A DNA stretch of 64,000 bases from CAIWHR01 sp963773195. Lineage in GTDB: Bacteria > Pseudomonadota > Gammaproteobacteria > Burkholderiales > Casimicrobiaceae. Position 1 is the stretch's first letter. The number at the start of each line of letters is the position of its first letter. The translations under genes and the position numbers were made by a program. Positions 25,374 to 33,568 of the stretch are shown here, one piece after another. Location: NCBI GenBank assembly GCA_963773195.1, contig CAVZAE010000006.1, forward strand, positions 248,001-312,000. The letters run 5' to 3'. A model generated the notes under the pieces. That model saw nothing but the letters and a program-made list of their open reading frames with translations. It made no database searches and was not told the DNA's origin.

Positions 25374-26102
25374 CTACGAGCGCCGCAGGATGCAGACCGA
25401 CTGCCCTATAGGTCCGAGCGTTGCGTGGCGCTCGAAAGTGAGCCCGCCGGGAAACGCAACGGGCTGCGGCAGCTCCACATGCGCCTCGTCGCCGGCGTGG
25501 ATCTTCTCGATCGTCACCGGCAGGTGCGCGGCCCACGCTTCAATCGCATCGCGCGAGAGAAACGTCGTCGCAGGCTGGGCCTCCGCCCGCACCGGATCGA
25601 GCGCCGTCTCGAAAAACACCCAGTGCCGGGCCACCGCAAACTCGAGGAAGCTGAAGACGATCCGGCCGCCCGGCCTCGCGACGCGCGCCGCCTCGACCAG
25701 GTAGCGATACGAATCCGTGGGCGGGAGGTGCGTGAACACCGAGAAGAAGCAGACGAAATCGGCGGCCCGGTCGCGCTCGGGAATGACGAGGTCGCGCACC
25801 GTCTCGAAGCGCCAGTCCGCGCGTCCCGCGAGGCGCCGCGCATGATCCACGAGGTCAGGCACGACGTCGGTGCCGAGATAGCGGCCGGTCAAATAGGGAG
25901 CGAGATGCTTGGCGAGTCGCCCCGCGCCGCAGCCGACATCGACGACGTCATGCGTCGGCAAGAGGCCGTTCTGCACGAGGAACGCGCGCAGGATTTCGCC
26001 GACCGGATCGAAGTGTCGCCCGATCGCCGCTTCCATCGCGCGGTCGGAGCCCTGCTCGCGCTTCAGGCGCTCGATGAACGCGGGATAGGAGAGGGGCGGC
26101 AT
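25374..26102 (-). CDS. Class I SAM-dependent methyltransferase
   Basis: A 242-residue Rossmann-fold methyltransferase. Motif I is VVDVGCGAGRLAKHL, motif II has YLGTDVVPDLVDHAR, and the later DFVCFFSVFTHLPPTDSYRYL is typical of Methyltransf_11/25 proteins. ARPGGRIVFSFLEFA forms motif post-II. It transfers a methyl group from S-adenosylmethionine to an acceptor that cannot be named. The gene stands alone between the unknown protein and the broken DUF2807 gene. Confidence 0.85.
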   Translation of the reverse strand: MPPLSYPAFIERLKREQGSDRAMEAAIGRHFDPVGEILRAFLVQNGLLPTHDVVDVGCGAGRLAKHLAPYLTGRYLGTDVVPDLVDHARRLAGRADWRFETVRDLVIPERDRAADFVCFFSVFTHLPPTDSYRYLVEAARVARPGGRIVFSFLEFAVARHWVFFETALDPVRAEAQPATTFLSRDAIEAWAAHLPVTIEKIHAGDEAHVELPQPVAFPGGLTFERHATLGPIGQSVCILRRS

Positions 26103-26130
26103 CGCGCCGCCAGAATATCAGAGCGTCCCG

Positions 26131-26929
26131 CTAGGCGATCGCGTGCGCGGGAAACGCTTCGCGTGCCGCCTCGCGGCGGCGGACGCGGCCCACGCCGCTG
26201 ATGTCCTGCGTCACTTTCGGGTCGCCGATGTATTCGACCGTGCCGGCGCCGGCGATCGCGATCTTGAGCGTCTTCGCGACGTTGACGAGCACCTTGCCCG
26301 CGCCGCTGACTGCGACCTTCGCGCTGTCGCTCGTGAGCTCGGGAGCGCGATAGTTGCCCGCTCCGGAGATTGCGATCCGCTGCTCCGTTGCGCGGCCGGC
26401 GATCTCGGCTTTCATCGTGCCCGACCGTACTGCGAAAGCGCCCGTCGGCGTCGAGGTCCTCGATCCGGATCGACGCCTCGCCGGCGACGGCGAGCGCGAG
26501 GCTTCCGGTCTTCCATCGGTCGGCGCGCAGCTTGACCGCGCCGCCGATCCGTGACCGTCGTCGAGCTCGCGGAACGTGATCGTCGCGCGGACGTGCGCCA
26601 GCTGCCGCCGAACAGGTAGCCGCAGAAGCCGCGCGAGTCACGGGCTGTCGATGTGCAGCGTACCGTCGCGCACCTCGATCCGTGCGCGCTCGCGAGCTCT
26701 TTCGCGGACGCCTCGAGTTCACCGATTCGGTGTCGCCCTGCACCAGCGTGATGTCGGCGATCCCGGCCACCTCGAGGCGCGTGAACGGCGGCAGCGCGCG
26801 CTGCTCGATCGTCATCTCGCCACCCGTGCCGCCGGTGACGCGGAAGCCCCGATCGACCACGTACCACGCGGCGGCAACGGCGAGCGCGATCGCGAGCAGG
26901 ATCAGGAGCGGCAAGGCGAGCCGATTCAT
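26131..26929 (-). pseudogene. DUF2807 (head GIN) secreted protein gene, multiply frameshifted
   Basis: The start MNRLALPLLILLAIALAVAAAWYVVDRGF gives an N-terminal anchor or signal, followed by MTIEQRALPPFTRLEVAGIADITLVQGD, the beginning of a DUF2807 beta-helix. The homologous text then hops between frames: ELEASAKELA, RARIEVRDGTLHIDSP, VRATITFRELDD, IGGAVKLRAD, and finally IAISGAGNYRAPELTSDSAKVAVSGAGKV to the end. At least five single-base shifts are needed to read the full length. The repeated SGAG turns are the family signature. All pieces keep good family sequence, so recent decay or consensus error fits better than an old pseudogene. Confidence 0.75.
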
Positions 26930-27019
26930 CGCGGATCTCGGGCAAGGGGGACCACAGCCTTGGATGCGGCCAGTCGCCCCGCCGGATTCAAAGACGGACC
27001 GCCCGCTCGACGGGGATGG

Positions 27020-27551
27020 TCAGCCGCCGTCCTCGCGCTGGAGCTCCGCGCCGTACCAGCGAGCCTTGCTCACGTAGACGTCGGCGGCCTGGCGCAGTCG
27101 CGCGACTTCGTGGTCGGTCAGGCTCCGTACGACCTTGCCCGGGCTGCCGACGACGAGCGACCGATCGGGGACGACCCGTCCCTCGGGAATGAGCGCGCCG
27201 GCGCCCACGATGCATTCGCGACCGACGACCGCACCGTTCATCACGATGGCCTGGATCCCGATGAGCGACCCGTCGCCGATCGTGCAGCCGTGGCAGCATC
27301 GCCTGGTGACCGATGGTGACGTCGGTCCCGATGACGAGCGGAAAGCCGGGATCGGTGTGCAGCACGGCACCATCCTGGACGTTCGACCGCGCGCCGATTG
27401 TGATGGGCTCGTTATCGCCGCGGATGACCGCGCCGAACCAGACCGAGGACCCGGCGTCGAGGACGACCGAGCCGACGACCACGCCGGTGGGGGCGATATA
27501 GTGGCCCCCCCCGCGGAGCTCGGGCCGGCGCTCTCCGAGCGACAGCAGCAT
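27020..27551 (-). CDS. Gamma-carbonic anhydrase family protein, one frameshift
   Basis: A left-handed beta-helix hexapeptide protein of the gamma-CA/YrdA type, about 175 residues when repaired. The N-terminal part MLLSLGERRPEL...HYIAPTGVVVGSVVLDAGSSVW (with VWFGAVIRGDNEPITIGARS following) runs to VTIGHQAML. One extra base near 27292 then moves the frame, and homology continues as HGCTIGDGSLIGIQAIVMNG and GAGALIPEGRVVPDRSLVVGSP. The zinc-site histidines are the usual three: HTDPGFP, IGHQAML and HGCTIGDG. Such proteins are often annotated as carbonic anhydrase or acyltransferase-like; catalytic function is unproven for many. Confidence 0.85.
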
Positions 27552-27571
27552 TTCGAATCGACGCCTGAGGC

Positions 27572-28312
27572 TCAGTTGGTCGCGGGCTGGAATTCGATGT
27601 CGCCGTACCAGGCCTCGGCCGAACCGCCGGTGTTGTCGGTGTCGGTGAGAATGCCGACCTCCATCAGACGGCCGGGTTCCTCGCCGAACGCGCGCTTGAA
27701 ATCCTCGTACACGTTGCGTTTGAGCGCGACCCACTTGCCGACGTTGGCGGCGCCGCTCGCCGCGACGACCATCTGGACCCGCTTGGTGTGCGGATTCTCG
27801 ATGATCGTCCCTACGGGCTTGTCGTTGGACCAGATGTAGACGAGCTGCGCATAAGGGAGCTCGCGGCCCGACCCGGCCTTGGCGAGCGACGAGGCGGTGC
27901 GGTCACGAAAGGCAAGCTTCGACTTGTCGCCCTCGAAGCCCAGCGAAATGCGCGCCGGCGAATCCTCCTTGGCGGCGTTGCTGTTGTCCTGGTCGTCGAT
28001 CAGGTTGCGGATTTTCCATCGCCACTGCATGACCGGCGCCGGCTTGATGTCGAAGTCCACGACAGCGAGGAGGCCGCTCGCCGCGGCGTCGGCCTTGGCG
28101 TTCAGTACGACGACGCCCTGGTCCTCGACCAGCTTGTATTCCGTCTGGCGCTTGAGCGAGGAAAGCTTGAGCGGCTGCCAGCCGGACGGAAGCGCGGTGC
28201 CCGGCGCCGCGCCGGAGAACGACGTGACCGGCAGTTTCTGGGCCTGCCCGGTCCCCGCGACCGCGCACAGGAGCGCGACGGAGGCAATGCTTAGAATCGG
28301 CCGGCGAGCCAT
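27572..28312 (-). CDS. DUF3047 domain-containing exported protein
   Basis: A 246-residue protein with a signal peptide (RRPILSIASVALLCAVAGTGQAQ) and a mature DUF3047 domain. The family marks are ALPSGWQPLKLSSLKRQTEYKL, MQWRWKIRNLIDDQDNSNAAKEDSPARI, YIWSNDKPVGTIIENPHTKRVQMV and ILTDTDNTGGSAEAWYGDIEF. DUF3047 has no established biochemical role; its beta-sandwich form suggests carbohydrate or ligand binding. The ATG at 28312 is favoured over one four codons upstream by the signal peptide. It is divergent from ppa, with about 77 bases between. Confidence 0.88.
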   Translation of the reverse strand: MARRPILSIASVALLCAVAGTGQAQKLPVTSFSGAAPGTALPSGWQPLKLSSLKRQTEYKLVEDQGVVVLNAKADAAASGLLAVVDFDIKPAPVMQWRWKIRNLIDDQDNSNAAKEDSPARISLGFEGDKSKLAFRDRTASSLAKAGSGRELPYAQLVYIWSNDKPVGTIIENPHTKRVQMVVAASGAANVGKWVALKRNVYEDFKRAFGEEPGRLMEVGILTDTDNTGGSAEAWYGDIEFQPATN

Positions 28313-28389
28313 GGCCGGCAGCATACCGCGAGGCGACGCGTTTGGGGCAGCCGTTATACTCGTCCCTTGCTTCTTCCACCTCGAAAACC

Positions 28390-28926
28390 ATGAGCCTTGA
28401 CCGCGTGCCTGCGGGCAAAGATCTCCCGAACGACTGCAACGTGATCATCGAGATCCCGATGCGCGCGGACCCGATCAAGTACGAGGTCGACAAGGAGACC
28501 GGAGCGGTATTCGTCGATCGGTTCATGGCGACGGCCATGCACTACCCGTGCAACTACGGCTACATCCCGCGCACGCTGTCGGACGACGGTGACCCTTGCG
28601 ACGTGCTGGTGTTGTCGCCCATGCCACTGATCACGGGTGTGGTCGTCCGCTGCCGGCCGATCGGCATGTTGAAGATGGATGACGAGCACGGCGGCGATGC
28701 GAAGATCCTTGCAGTGCCTGTCGACGAGCTGTCTTCGCTATATCGCGATGTGCAGTCGCCGCGCGACCTGCCCGAGCTCACGACGCGCCAGATCGCGCAT
28801 TTCTTCGAGCACTACAAGGACCTCGAGCCCGGCAAGTGGGTGCGGGTGTCGACCTGGGTCGGCGCGGAGGAGGCGAAGAAGGAGATCATGGAGAGCGTCG
28901 CGCGCTACGCCGCCTCGCCGCACTAG
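28390..28926 (+). CDS. ppa: Inorganic pyrophosphatase
   Basis: A 178-residue soluble class-A pyrophosphatase that hydrolyses PPi to two phosphates and drives biosynthetic reactions forward. Active-site sequences are intact: VIIEIPMRADPIKYEVDKETGAVFVDRF, HYPCNYGYIPRTLSDDGDPCDVLVLSP (the D-G-D-P-x-D metal signature) and KILAVP with FEHYKDLEPGKWV. Length and order match the E. coli-type hexamer. The ATG at 28390 gives the conserved MSLDRVPAG start. It stands alone and converges on the RDD gene. Confidence 0.97.
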   Translation: MSLDRVPAGKDLPNDCNVIIEIPMRADPIKYEVDKETGAVFVDRFMATAMHYPCNYGYIPRTLSDDGDPCDVLVLSPMPLITGVVVRCRPIGMLKMDDEHGGDAKILAVPVDELSSLYRDVQSPRDLPELTTRQIAHFFEHYKDLEPGKWVRVSTWVGAEEAKKEIMESVARYAASPH

Positions 28927-28950
28927 CGCGAAGTGCTTCGCGCACGGCAG

Positions 28951-29480
28951 CTACGCGCTGTCGCGAACGATGCGGGTGCCGGCGACGCGGTCGTGCAGGA
29001 AACGCCGGGCGGGATCGACGAGTGCCCAGAGAAAGTTGAGCGCGACGAGCCACACCGCATGCGCGCCGAGGCCGAAGGGCCGCAGCGCGACGTAGAGAGC
29101 CTAGGGCGAGTGCCGGCCCAATCCAGGCGGCGAGGTAGCGGATGAGCGCGGTGCGGCGGTCGATGTTTCGCCCGTCCACGCGGACAACGTGCAGGTGCCA
29201 GGTCTTCATCGGCAGCGTCCGCCGCCCGCCGGTCCAGCTCATCACGTAGTAGATCGCGCCGGCGGCGAAGACGAGGGCGAACGACAGTACGCGGGCGGGA
29301 AGGTCGAGGGCGCGGAGCCCAAGGGCCCCCGACGGCGCCGAGGGGAGGAGTGGAATCGTCAGGAAACCGACGACCAGGACGAGCGCCGCGTAGAGGAGCA
29401 GCTCGTACGCGAGTGCGGCTAGCGCGCCGCACAAGGGAAGCGTCGACCTCTGGCGGGCGGGGCGGCGAAACGTCGTCCAC
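28951..29480 (-). CDS. RDD family membrane protein, two frameshifts
   Basis: An RDD-domain membrane protein of about 175 residues once repaired. It starts at a GTG at 29480 (DDVSPPRPPEVDASLVRR). A one-base shift near 29430 leads into ALAALAYELLLYAALVLVVGFLTIP, then GAIYYVMSWTGGRRTLPMKTW and RTALIRYLAAWIG. A second shift near 29098 leads into LYVALRPFGLGAHAVWLVALNF and the end LHDRVAGTRIVRDSA. Three membrane segments and the Arg-Asp-Asp-like residues (RYLAAW, DPARRFLHDR) fit the family. The function is unclear. It is last in the sigma factor/DUF3619/DUF3106 operon. Confidence 0.8.
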
Positions 29481-29490
29481 GCCCGCGCGG

Positions 29491-30045
29491 TCAGCGGGTT
29501 ACCGGTACCTGGTTGGGCGGGCCCGGCTGGGGGCCACCGGGCGCGAGTTGCGGCGGGGGCGCGAGCGTGGGTGCGGGCCGCACCCGATTCGCCTGCGGCG
29601 GCCCTTTCGTAGGCGGCGGTGGTGTCGATGCGAGCTCGCGCCGGGTCTCCGGCGGCAGGGTCTGGTATTGCTCCCACTTCTGCCGCGCGTCCTGTTTCTG
29701 CTCCGCCGGCAGCTTGTTCATCGACTTGTACTGCTCGCGCGCGACGGCGCGCTGCTCGGGGGTGAGCTGCGCCCAGGTGCTCATCTGCTGGTGGAGGCGT
29801 TGCTGTTCGTCGGGCGTCATCTTCGGATAGTTCTGCGCGATGCTGCGCCACTTCTGCTTGCGCTGCGCGTCGAGCTTGTCCCACTGGGGAGCGATCGGCG
29901 CCAGGATCTGCTGTTCCTGGGGCGGGAGCTCGGACCACGCCGGTGAGCGCGCGAGCGGCTGCGCAAGCGCGTTCCCGGCCAGGACGGCCGCGAGCGCGAG
30001 GGCGGCAGCGGGAATCAGTCTTCGTCGGACACGCGCTTCAGCCAA
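29491..30045 (-). CDS. DUF3106 domain-containing exported protein
   Basis: A protein of about 184 residues. It has a signal peptide (VRRRLIPAAALALAAVLAGNALA) and a helical domain rich in Gln, Lys and Trp: SELPPQEQQILAPIAPQWDKLD, KWRSIAQNYPKMTPDEQQRL and MSTWAQLTPEQRAVAREQYKS, the DUF3106 signature. The C-terminal third is a Pro-rich tail. No ATG is available; a TTG at 30045 overlaps the DUF3619 gene by 31 bases and is my choice, a CTG at 30018 the alternative. The domain resembles periplasmic helical sensors of the CpxP/Spy kind in composition, but that is only an impression. It belongs to the sigma factor operon. Confidence 0.82.
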   Translation of the reverse strand: MAEARVRRRLIPAAALALAAVLAGNALAQPLARSPAWSELPPQEQQILAPIAPQWDKLDAQRKQKWRSIAQNYPKMTPDEQQRLHQQMSTWAQLTPEQRAVAREQYKSMNKLPAEQKQDARQKWEQYQTLPPETRRELASTPPPPTKGPPQANRVRPAPTLAPPPQLAPGGPQPGPPNQVPVTR

Positions 30046-30416
30046 GTCTGGAATCCCCGGTCCAGGTATGCATCGATCGGCAGGTCTGAGGACAGGATCG
30101 CGGCGTCCGTCTCCGCGATATCCCGCTGCTGTTGGTAGGCCTGCCATTGCTGATACCCGAACGCGCCGCCGATCGCAAGGAGAAGCGCGAGGCCAAGCCC
30201 GGCGCCGAACCGATAGCCGCGGCCGCCGCCGACGGTGCCAGTGCCCCCACCCGCCAGCGCCCATTGAGTGCTCGCCTGGCGCGCCGGGTCGACCAAGCGG
30301 TCGAGGGCGGCTTTCCGGGCGAGCTGGAGCTTGTAAGCCGTGCCGGCCTTCAGCTCGGAGACCCCGCGGTCGAGATAAGTGGTTATTTTCTTTGCGAAAT
30401 CGCGATCGTCGTTCAT
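30015..30416 (-). CDS. DUF3619 domain-containing membrane protein, possible anti-sigma factor
   Basis: A 133-residue protein with an N-terminal soluble part (FAKKITTYLDRGVSELKAGTAYKLQLARKAAL), one membrane helix (FGAGLGLALLLAIGGAFGYQQW) and a short periplasmic tail ending FQTWLKRVSDED. DUF3619 proteins occur directly after this kind of sigma-70-family gene. The layout (cytosolic N-domain, one helix, short outer tail) is what a membrane anti-sigma factor would have; that role is inference. The ATG overlaps the sigma factor stop by 4 bases (ATGA). Confidence 0.88.
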   Translation of the reverse strand: MNDDRDFAKKITTYLDRGVSELKAGTAYKLQLARKAALDRLVDPARQASTQWALAGGGTGTVGGGRGYRFGAGLGLALLLAIGGAFGYQQWQAYQQQRDIAETDAAILSSDLPIDAYLDRGFQTWLKRVSDED

Positions 30417-30982
30417 GGCGCAATTCCTTTAGCCTTGAGCATCGAGGCCAGGGCGGCAACCGCCCGCGAGCAGTGAGTCTTGACGCTGCCTTCTGAGCAG
30501 CCCATCGCGGCGGCCGTCTCGGCGACGTCCAACTCTTCCCAGTAACGCAGCAGAAATGCTTCCCGTTGACGCGCCGGCAACCGCGCGATCGCGTCTTCGA
30601 TCAGCCCCACAACTTGCGCTTGTTCGAGCTGGGCCGCGGGATCGTCCGCCGCGTTCGAGTCCGATTTCGCCTGCAGAGTTTCCAGGGGATCGAAATCTTC
30701 GTCCTTTTCGTCGCCTTTCCCCAGTGCCGAGAGGACGGTCGTCCAGGTCGAGCGGACCTTCTGACGGCGAAAATGATCGTGGATCGTATTCTGCAGGATC
30801 CGCTGGAACAGCATCGGCAGCTCGCCCGCCGGCTTTTGCGCATATTTCTCGGTGAGCTTGAGCATCGCGTCCTGGACGATGTCGAGCGCGGTCGGCTCGT
30901 CGCGGACGGCGAACATCGCCTGCTTGAACGCCCGGCGTTCGACTTCCGCGAGAAACGCCGATATTTCTTGAGTGGAGGCCAG
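30413..30982 (-). CDS. RNA polymerase sigma factor, sigma-70 family (ECF-like)
   Basis: A sigma factor of about 189 residues with region 2 (FAVRDEPTALDIVQDAMLKLTEKY, then LPMLFQRILQNTIHDHFRRQKVRSTW) and region 4 (RLPARQREAFLLRYWEELDVAETAAAMGCSEGSVKTHCSRAVAALASML), separated by an acidic linker. It lacks regions 1 and 3, as ECF-type factors do. No ATG or GTG lies at the expected place; the CTG at 30982, before ASTQEISAFLAEVERRAFKQ, fits family starts. A TATAAT on this strand at 31010-31015 would put the transcript start just ahead of it. The gene leads an operon with DUF3619, DUF3106 and RDD genes. Confidence 0.88.
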   Translation of the reverse strand: MASTQEISAFLAEVERRAFKQAMFAVRDEPTALDIVQDAMLKLTEKYAQKPAGELPMLFQRILQNTIHDHFRRQKVRSTWTTVLSALGKGDEKDEDFDPLETLQAKSDSNAADDPAAQLEQAQVVGLIEDAIARLPARQREAFLLRYWEELDVAETAAAMGCSEGSVKTHCSRAVAALASMLKAKGIAP

Positions 30983-31009
30983 TGGCGGGTCCGTCGTGGT
31001 GGCCGCGCC

Positions 31010-31015
31010 ATTATA
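31010..31015 (-). promoter_or_regulatory. Perfect -10 hexamer ahead of the sigma factor operon
   Basis: On the minus strand this reads TATAAT, a full consensus -10, about 28 bases upstream of the proposed CTG start. No recognisable -35 hexamer lies 16-18 bases upstream, so activity may depend on another factor or the match may be chance. Confidence 0.3.
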
Positions 31016-31057
31016 GGGCGGCGCAGTCCTTCCCTTCCGTTGTGCGCCGCAGCACCC

Positions 31058-31086
31058 TTGACCGGCGTGGGCGGCCCGCGTATGGT
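31058..31086 (+). promoter_or_regulatory. Sigma-70-type promoter for the ilvB operon
   Basis: TTGACC (five of six to the -35 consensus) is followed by a 17-base spacer and TATGGT (four of six to -10). Transcription would begin near 31093 and leave a leader of about 245 bases before the ilvB ATG. The leader contains an open frame from an ATG at 31111 that is in phase with ilvB, but its sequence lacks runs of Leu, Ile or Val. I therefore see no classic branched-chain attenuator here. Confidence 0.5.
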
Positions 31087-31338
31087 GAGGGCGTCGGCTG
31101 ACGGCCGCCGATGCTGTACTGCAACAAGCGGTCCATTGCGCCCCCTCCGGCGATGCCACAAGCGTCATCGGAGAATCCCTCGGGGCGGGGCCGGAGCACT
31201 CCAAACGCTGCGTTTCTACCAGTCCAGGCGTTGGAGGGCGCGTTTACCCGTATCTCGCGCCACAGGAGTCCAGGGAAGCCCGCGCGTCGCGAAGACGCGG
31301 GGTCGACTTCGCCAACTCGCGAATGGGCAACGAGGGCA

Positions 31339-33051
31339 ATGGCCATGCAAATCACGGGCGCAGAAATCGTCATCCGCTGTCTCCAGGAAGAGGGCGTCGA
31401 GTACGTCTTCGGCTATCCGGGCGGCGCGGTCCTCAACATTTACGACGAGCTCTTCAAGCAGGAAAAGGTCAAGCACGTACTCGTCCGCCATGAGCAGGGC
31501 GCGGTCCATGCCGCCGACGGCTACTCGCGGTCGAGCCACAAGGTCGGCGTCGCGCTGGTGACCTCCGGACCGGGTGTCACCAACGCGGTCACCGGAATTG
31601 CGACCGCGTACATGGACTCGATCCCGCTCGTGATGATCACGGGCCAGGTGCCGACGCACGCGATCGGACAGGACGCGTTCCAGGAGTGCGACACCGTCGG
31701 CATCACGCGTCCATGCGTCAAGCACAACTTCCTCGTGAAGGACGTGAACGCGCTGGCGGCGACGATCAAGAAGGCGTTCTACCTTGCGGCCACGGGTCGG
31801 CCGGGACCGGTGCTGGTCGACATCCCCAAGGACGTGACGCAGGCCAAGGCCGATTACTCCTACCCGAAGACGGTTTCGCTGCGCTCGTACAACCCCGTCA
31901 CGAAGGGGCATGCGGGGCAGATCAAGAAGGCGGTGCAACTCCTGCTGGACGCGAAGCGGCCGATGATCTACACGGGCGGCGGCGTCATCCTCAACAACGC
32001 GGCGCCGCAGCTGACGCGCCTCGTGCGCCTGCTCGGATATCCCTGCACCAACACGCTCATGGGGCTGGGCGGCTTTCCGGGCACCGACCCGCAGTTCACG
32101 GGTCTGCCAGGGATGCACGGGACCTACGAGTCGAACATGGCGATGCAGCACTGCGACGTGCTGATCGCGATCGGCGCGCGCTTCGACGACCGCGTGATCG
32201 GCAATCCGGCGCACTTCTTCCGCAGCGACCGGCGGATCATCCACATCGACATCGATCCGTCGTCGATCTCCAAGCGCGTGAAGGTCGATGTGCCCATCGT
32301 CGGCTACGTCGGCGACGTGCTCGAGGAGATGATCAAGCTCATCGAGTCGTCGGCGCAACGGCCCGACCCTGCGGCGCTCAAGGCGTGGTGGGCCGAGATC
32401 AAGGACTGGCAGCGCAAGGACTGCCTGCGCTACGACACGAAGAGCCCGCTGATCAAGCCGCAGTACGTGGTGCAGAAGCTCTACGAGATCACCAAGGGCG
32501 ACGCGTTCGTCACCTCCGACGTCGGCCAGCACCAGATGTGGGTCGCGCAGTACTACAAGTTCGACAAGCCGCGGCGCTGGATCAACTCGGGAGGACTCGG
32601 CACGATGGGATTCGGGCTGCCGGCGGCGATGGGCGTGCAGCTCGTCAATCCGGACGCCACCGTTGCCTGCGTGACCGGTGAGGCGTCGATCCAGATGTGC
32701 ATCCAGGAGCTCTCGACCTGCAAGCAGTACCACCTGCCGATCAAGATCGTGAACCTCAACAATCGCTACATGGGGATGGTCCGGCAGTGGCAGGAGTTCT
32801 TCTACGGCAACCGCTATGCGGAGTCGTACATGGACGCGCTGCCCGATTTCGTGAAGCTGGCCGAGGCCTACGGCCACGTCGGTATCAAGGTCGAGAAGCC
32901 CGGCGACGTCGAAGGCGCGCTCAGGGAGGCATTCAAGCTCAGGGAGCGGCTCGTTTTCCTCGACTTCATCACCGACCAGAAGGAGAACGTGTTTCCGATG
33001 GTGCCCGGCGGCAAGGGGCTGACGGAAATGATCCTCGCCGAGGAACTGTGA
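31339..33051 (+). CDS. ilvB: Acetolactate synthase large (catalytic) subunit
   Basis: A 570-residue ThDP enzyme that condenses two pyruvates, or pyruvate and 2-ketobutyrate, in the first common step of branched-chain amino acid synthesis. The ThDP-activating Glu lies in VRHEQGAVHAADGYSR. The FAD/CoA-side region includes LVTSGPGVTNAVTGIATAYMDS, and the ThDP-diphosphate motif is GEASIQMCIQELSTC ... LNNRYMGMVRQWQE. Note GEAS where many family members have GDGS/GDAS. Start ATG at 31339 (MAMQITGAEI). The small subunit gene follows with a TGATG overlap. This operon continues through ilvC, psd, pssA and leuA. The IlvI/IlvB naming choice is arbitrary. Confidence 0.96.
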   Translation: MAMQITGAEIVIRCLQEEGVEYVFGYPGGAVLNIYDELFKQEKVKHVLVRHEQGAVHAADGYSRSSHKVGVALVTSGPGVTNAVTGIATAYMDSIPLVMITGQVPTHAIGQDAFQECDTVGITRPCVKHNFLVKDVNALAATIKKAFYLAATGRPGPVLVDIPKDVTQAKADYSYPKTVSLRSYNPVTKGHAGQIKKAVQLLLDAKRPMIYTGGGVILNNAAPQLTRLVRLLGYPCTNTLMGLGGFPGTDPQFTGLPGMHGTYESNMAMQHCDVLIAIGARFDDRVIGNPAHFFRSDRRIIHIDIDPSSISKRVKVDVPIVGYVGDVLEEMIKLIESSAQRPDPAALKAWWAEIKDWQRKDCLRYDTKSPLIKPQYVVQKLYEITKGDAFVTSDVGQHQMWVAQYYKFDKPRRWINSGGLGTMGFGLPAAMGVQLVNPDATVACVTGEASIQMCIQELSTCKQYHLPIKIVNLNNRYMGMVRQWQEFFYGNRYAESYMDALPDFVKLAEAYGHVGIKVEKPGDVEGALREAFKLRERLVFLDFITDQKENVFPMVPGGKGLTEMILAEEL

Positions 33052-33542
33052 TGAGGCACATCCTCTCCATCCTGGTCGAGAACGAGGCGGGCGCTCTGTC
33101 CCGGATCTCGGGGCTGTTCTCTGCGCGCGGCTATAACATCGAGTCGCTGACCGTGGCGCCTACAGAAGACACGACGATGTCGCGGATGACGATCGTCACC
33201 GTCGGATCCGACGATGTGATCGAGCAGATCACGAAACAGCTGAACAAGCTCGTTGATGTCGTGAAAGTGGTCGACCTGACCGAAGGCAATCACATCGAGC
33301 GCGAGCTCATGCTGGTCAAGGTGCGCGCTGCCGGCAAGGACCGCGAGGAAATGAAGCGGCTCGCCGACATCTTCCGCGGCAGCATCCTCGATGTCACCGA
33401 CAAGAGTTACACGATCGAGCTCACGGGCACGGGCGTGAAGCTCGACGCGTTCCTGCAGGCGATCGAACCCGGCGTGATTCTCGAGACGGTGCGTACCGGC
33501 GCGTCGGGGATCGGGCGCGGCGAGCGGATCCTGCGCGTGTAG
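33051..33542 (+). CDS. ilvH: Acetolactate synthase small (regulatory) subunit
   Basis: A 163-residue ACT-domain protein that activates the catalytic subunit and confers valine feedback inhibition. The N-terminal ACT domain is MRHILSILVENEAGALSRISGLFSARGYNIESLTV. The valine-site Gly/Asn context (ENEAGALSR) is conserved. The C-terminal ALS_ss domain contains ELMLVKVRA and LEAIEP-like LDAFLQAIEPGVILETVRTG. Its ATG lies within the ilvB stop (TGATG), so translation is coupled, and ilvC begins 26 bases downstream. Confidence 0.97.
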   Translation: MRHILSILVENEAGALSRISGLFSARGYNIESLTVAPTEDTTMSRMTIVTVGSDDVIEQITKQLNKLVDVVKVVDLTEGNHIERELMLVKVRAAGKDREEMKRLADIFRGSILDVTDKSYTIELTGTGVKLDAFLQAIEPGVILETVRTGASGIGRGERILRV

Positions 33543-33568
33543 CGAACCGACAGACAAGGACCATCCTC

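Noticed and set aside
31216..32877. A 553-residue minus-strand frame across ilvB
   Set aside because: No family signature, while the opposite frame is an intact acetolactate synthase.
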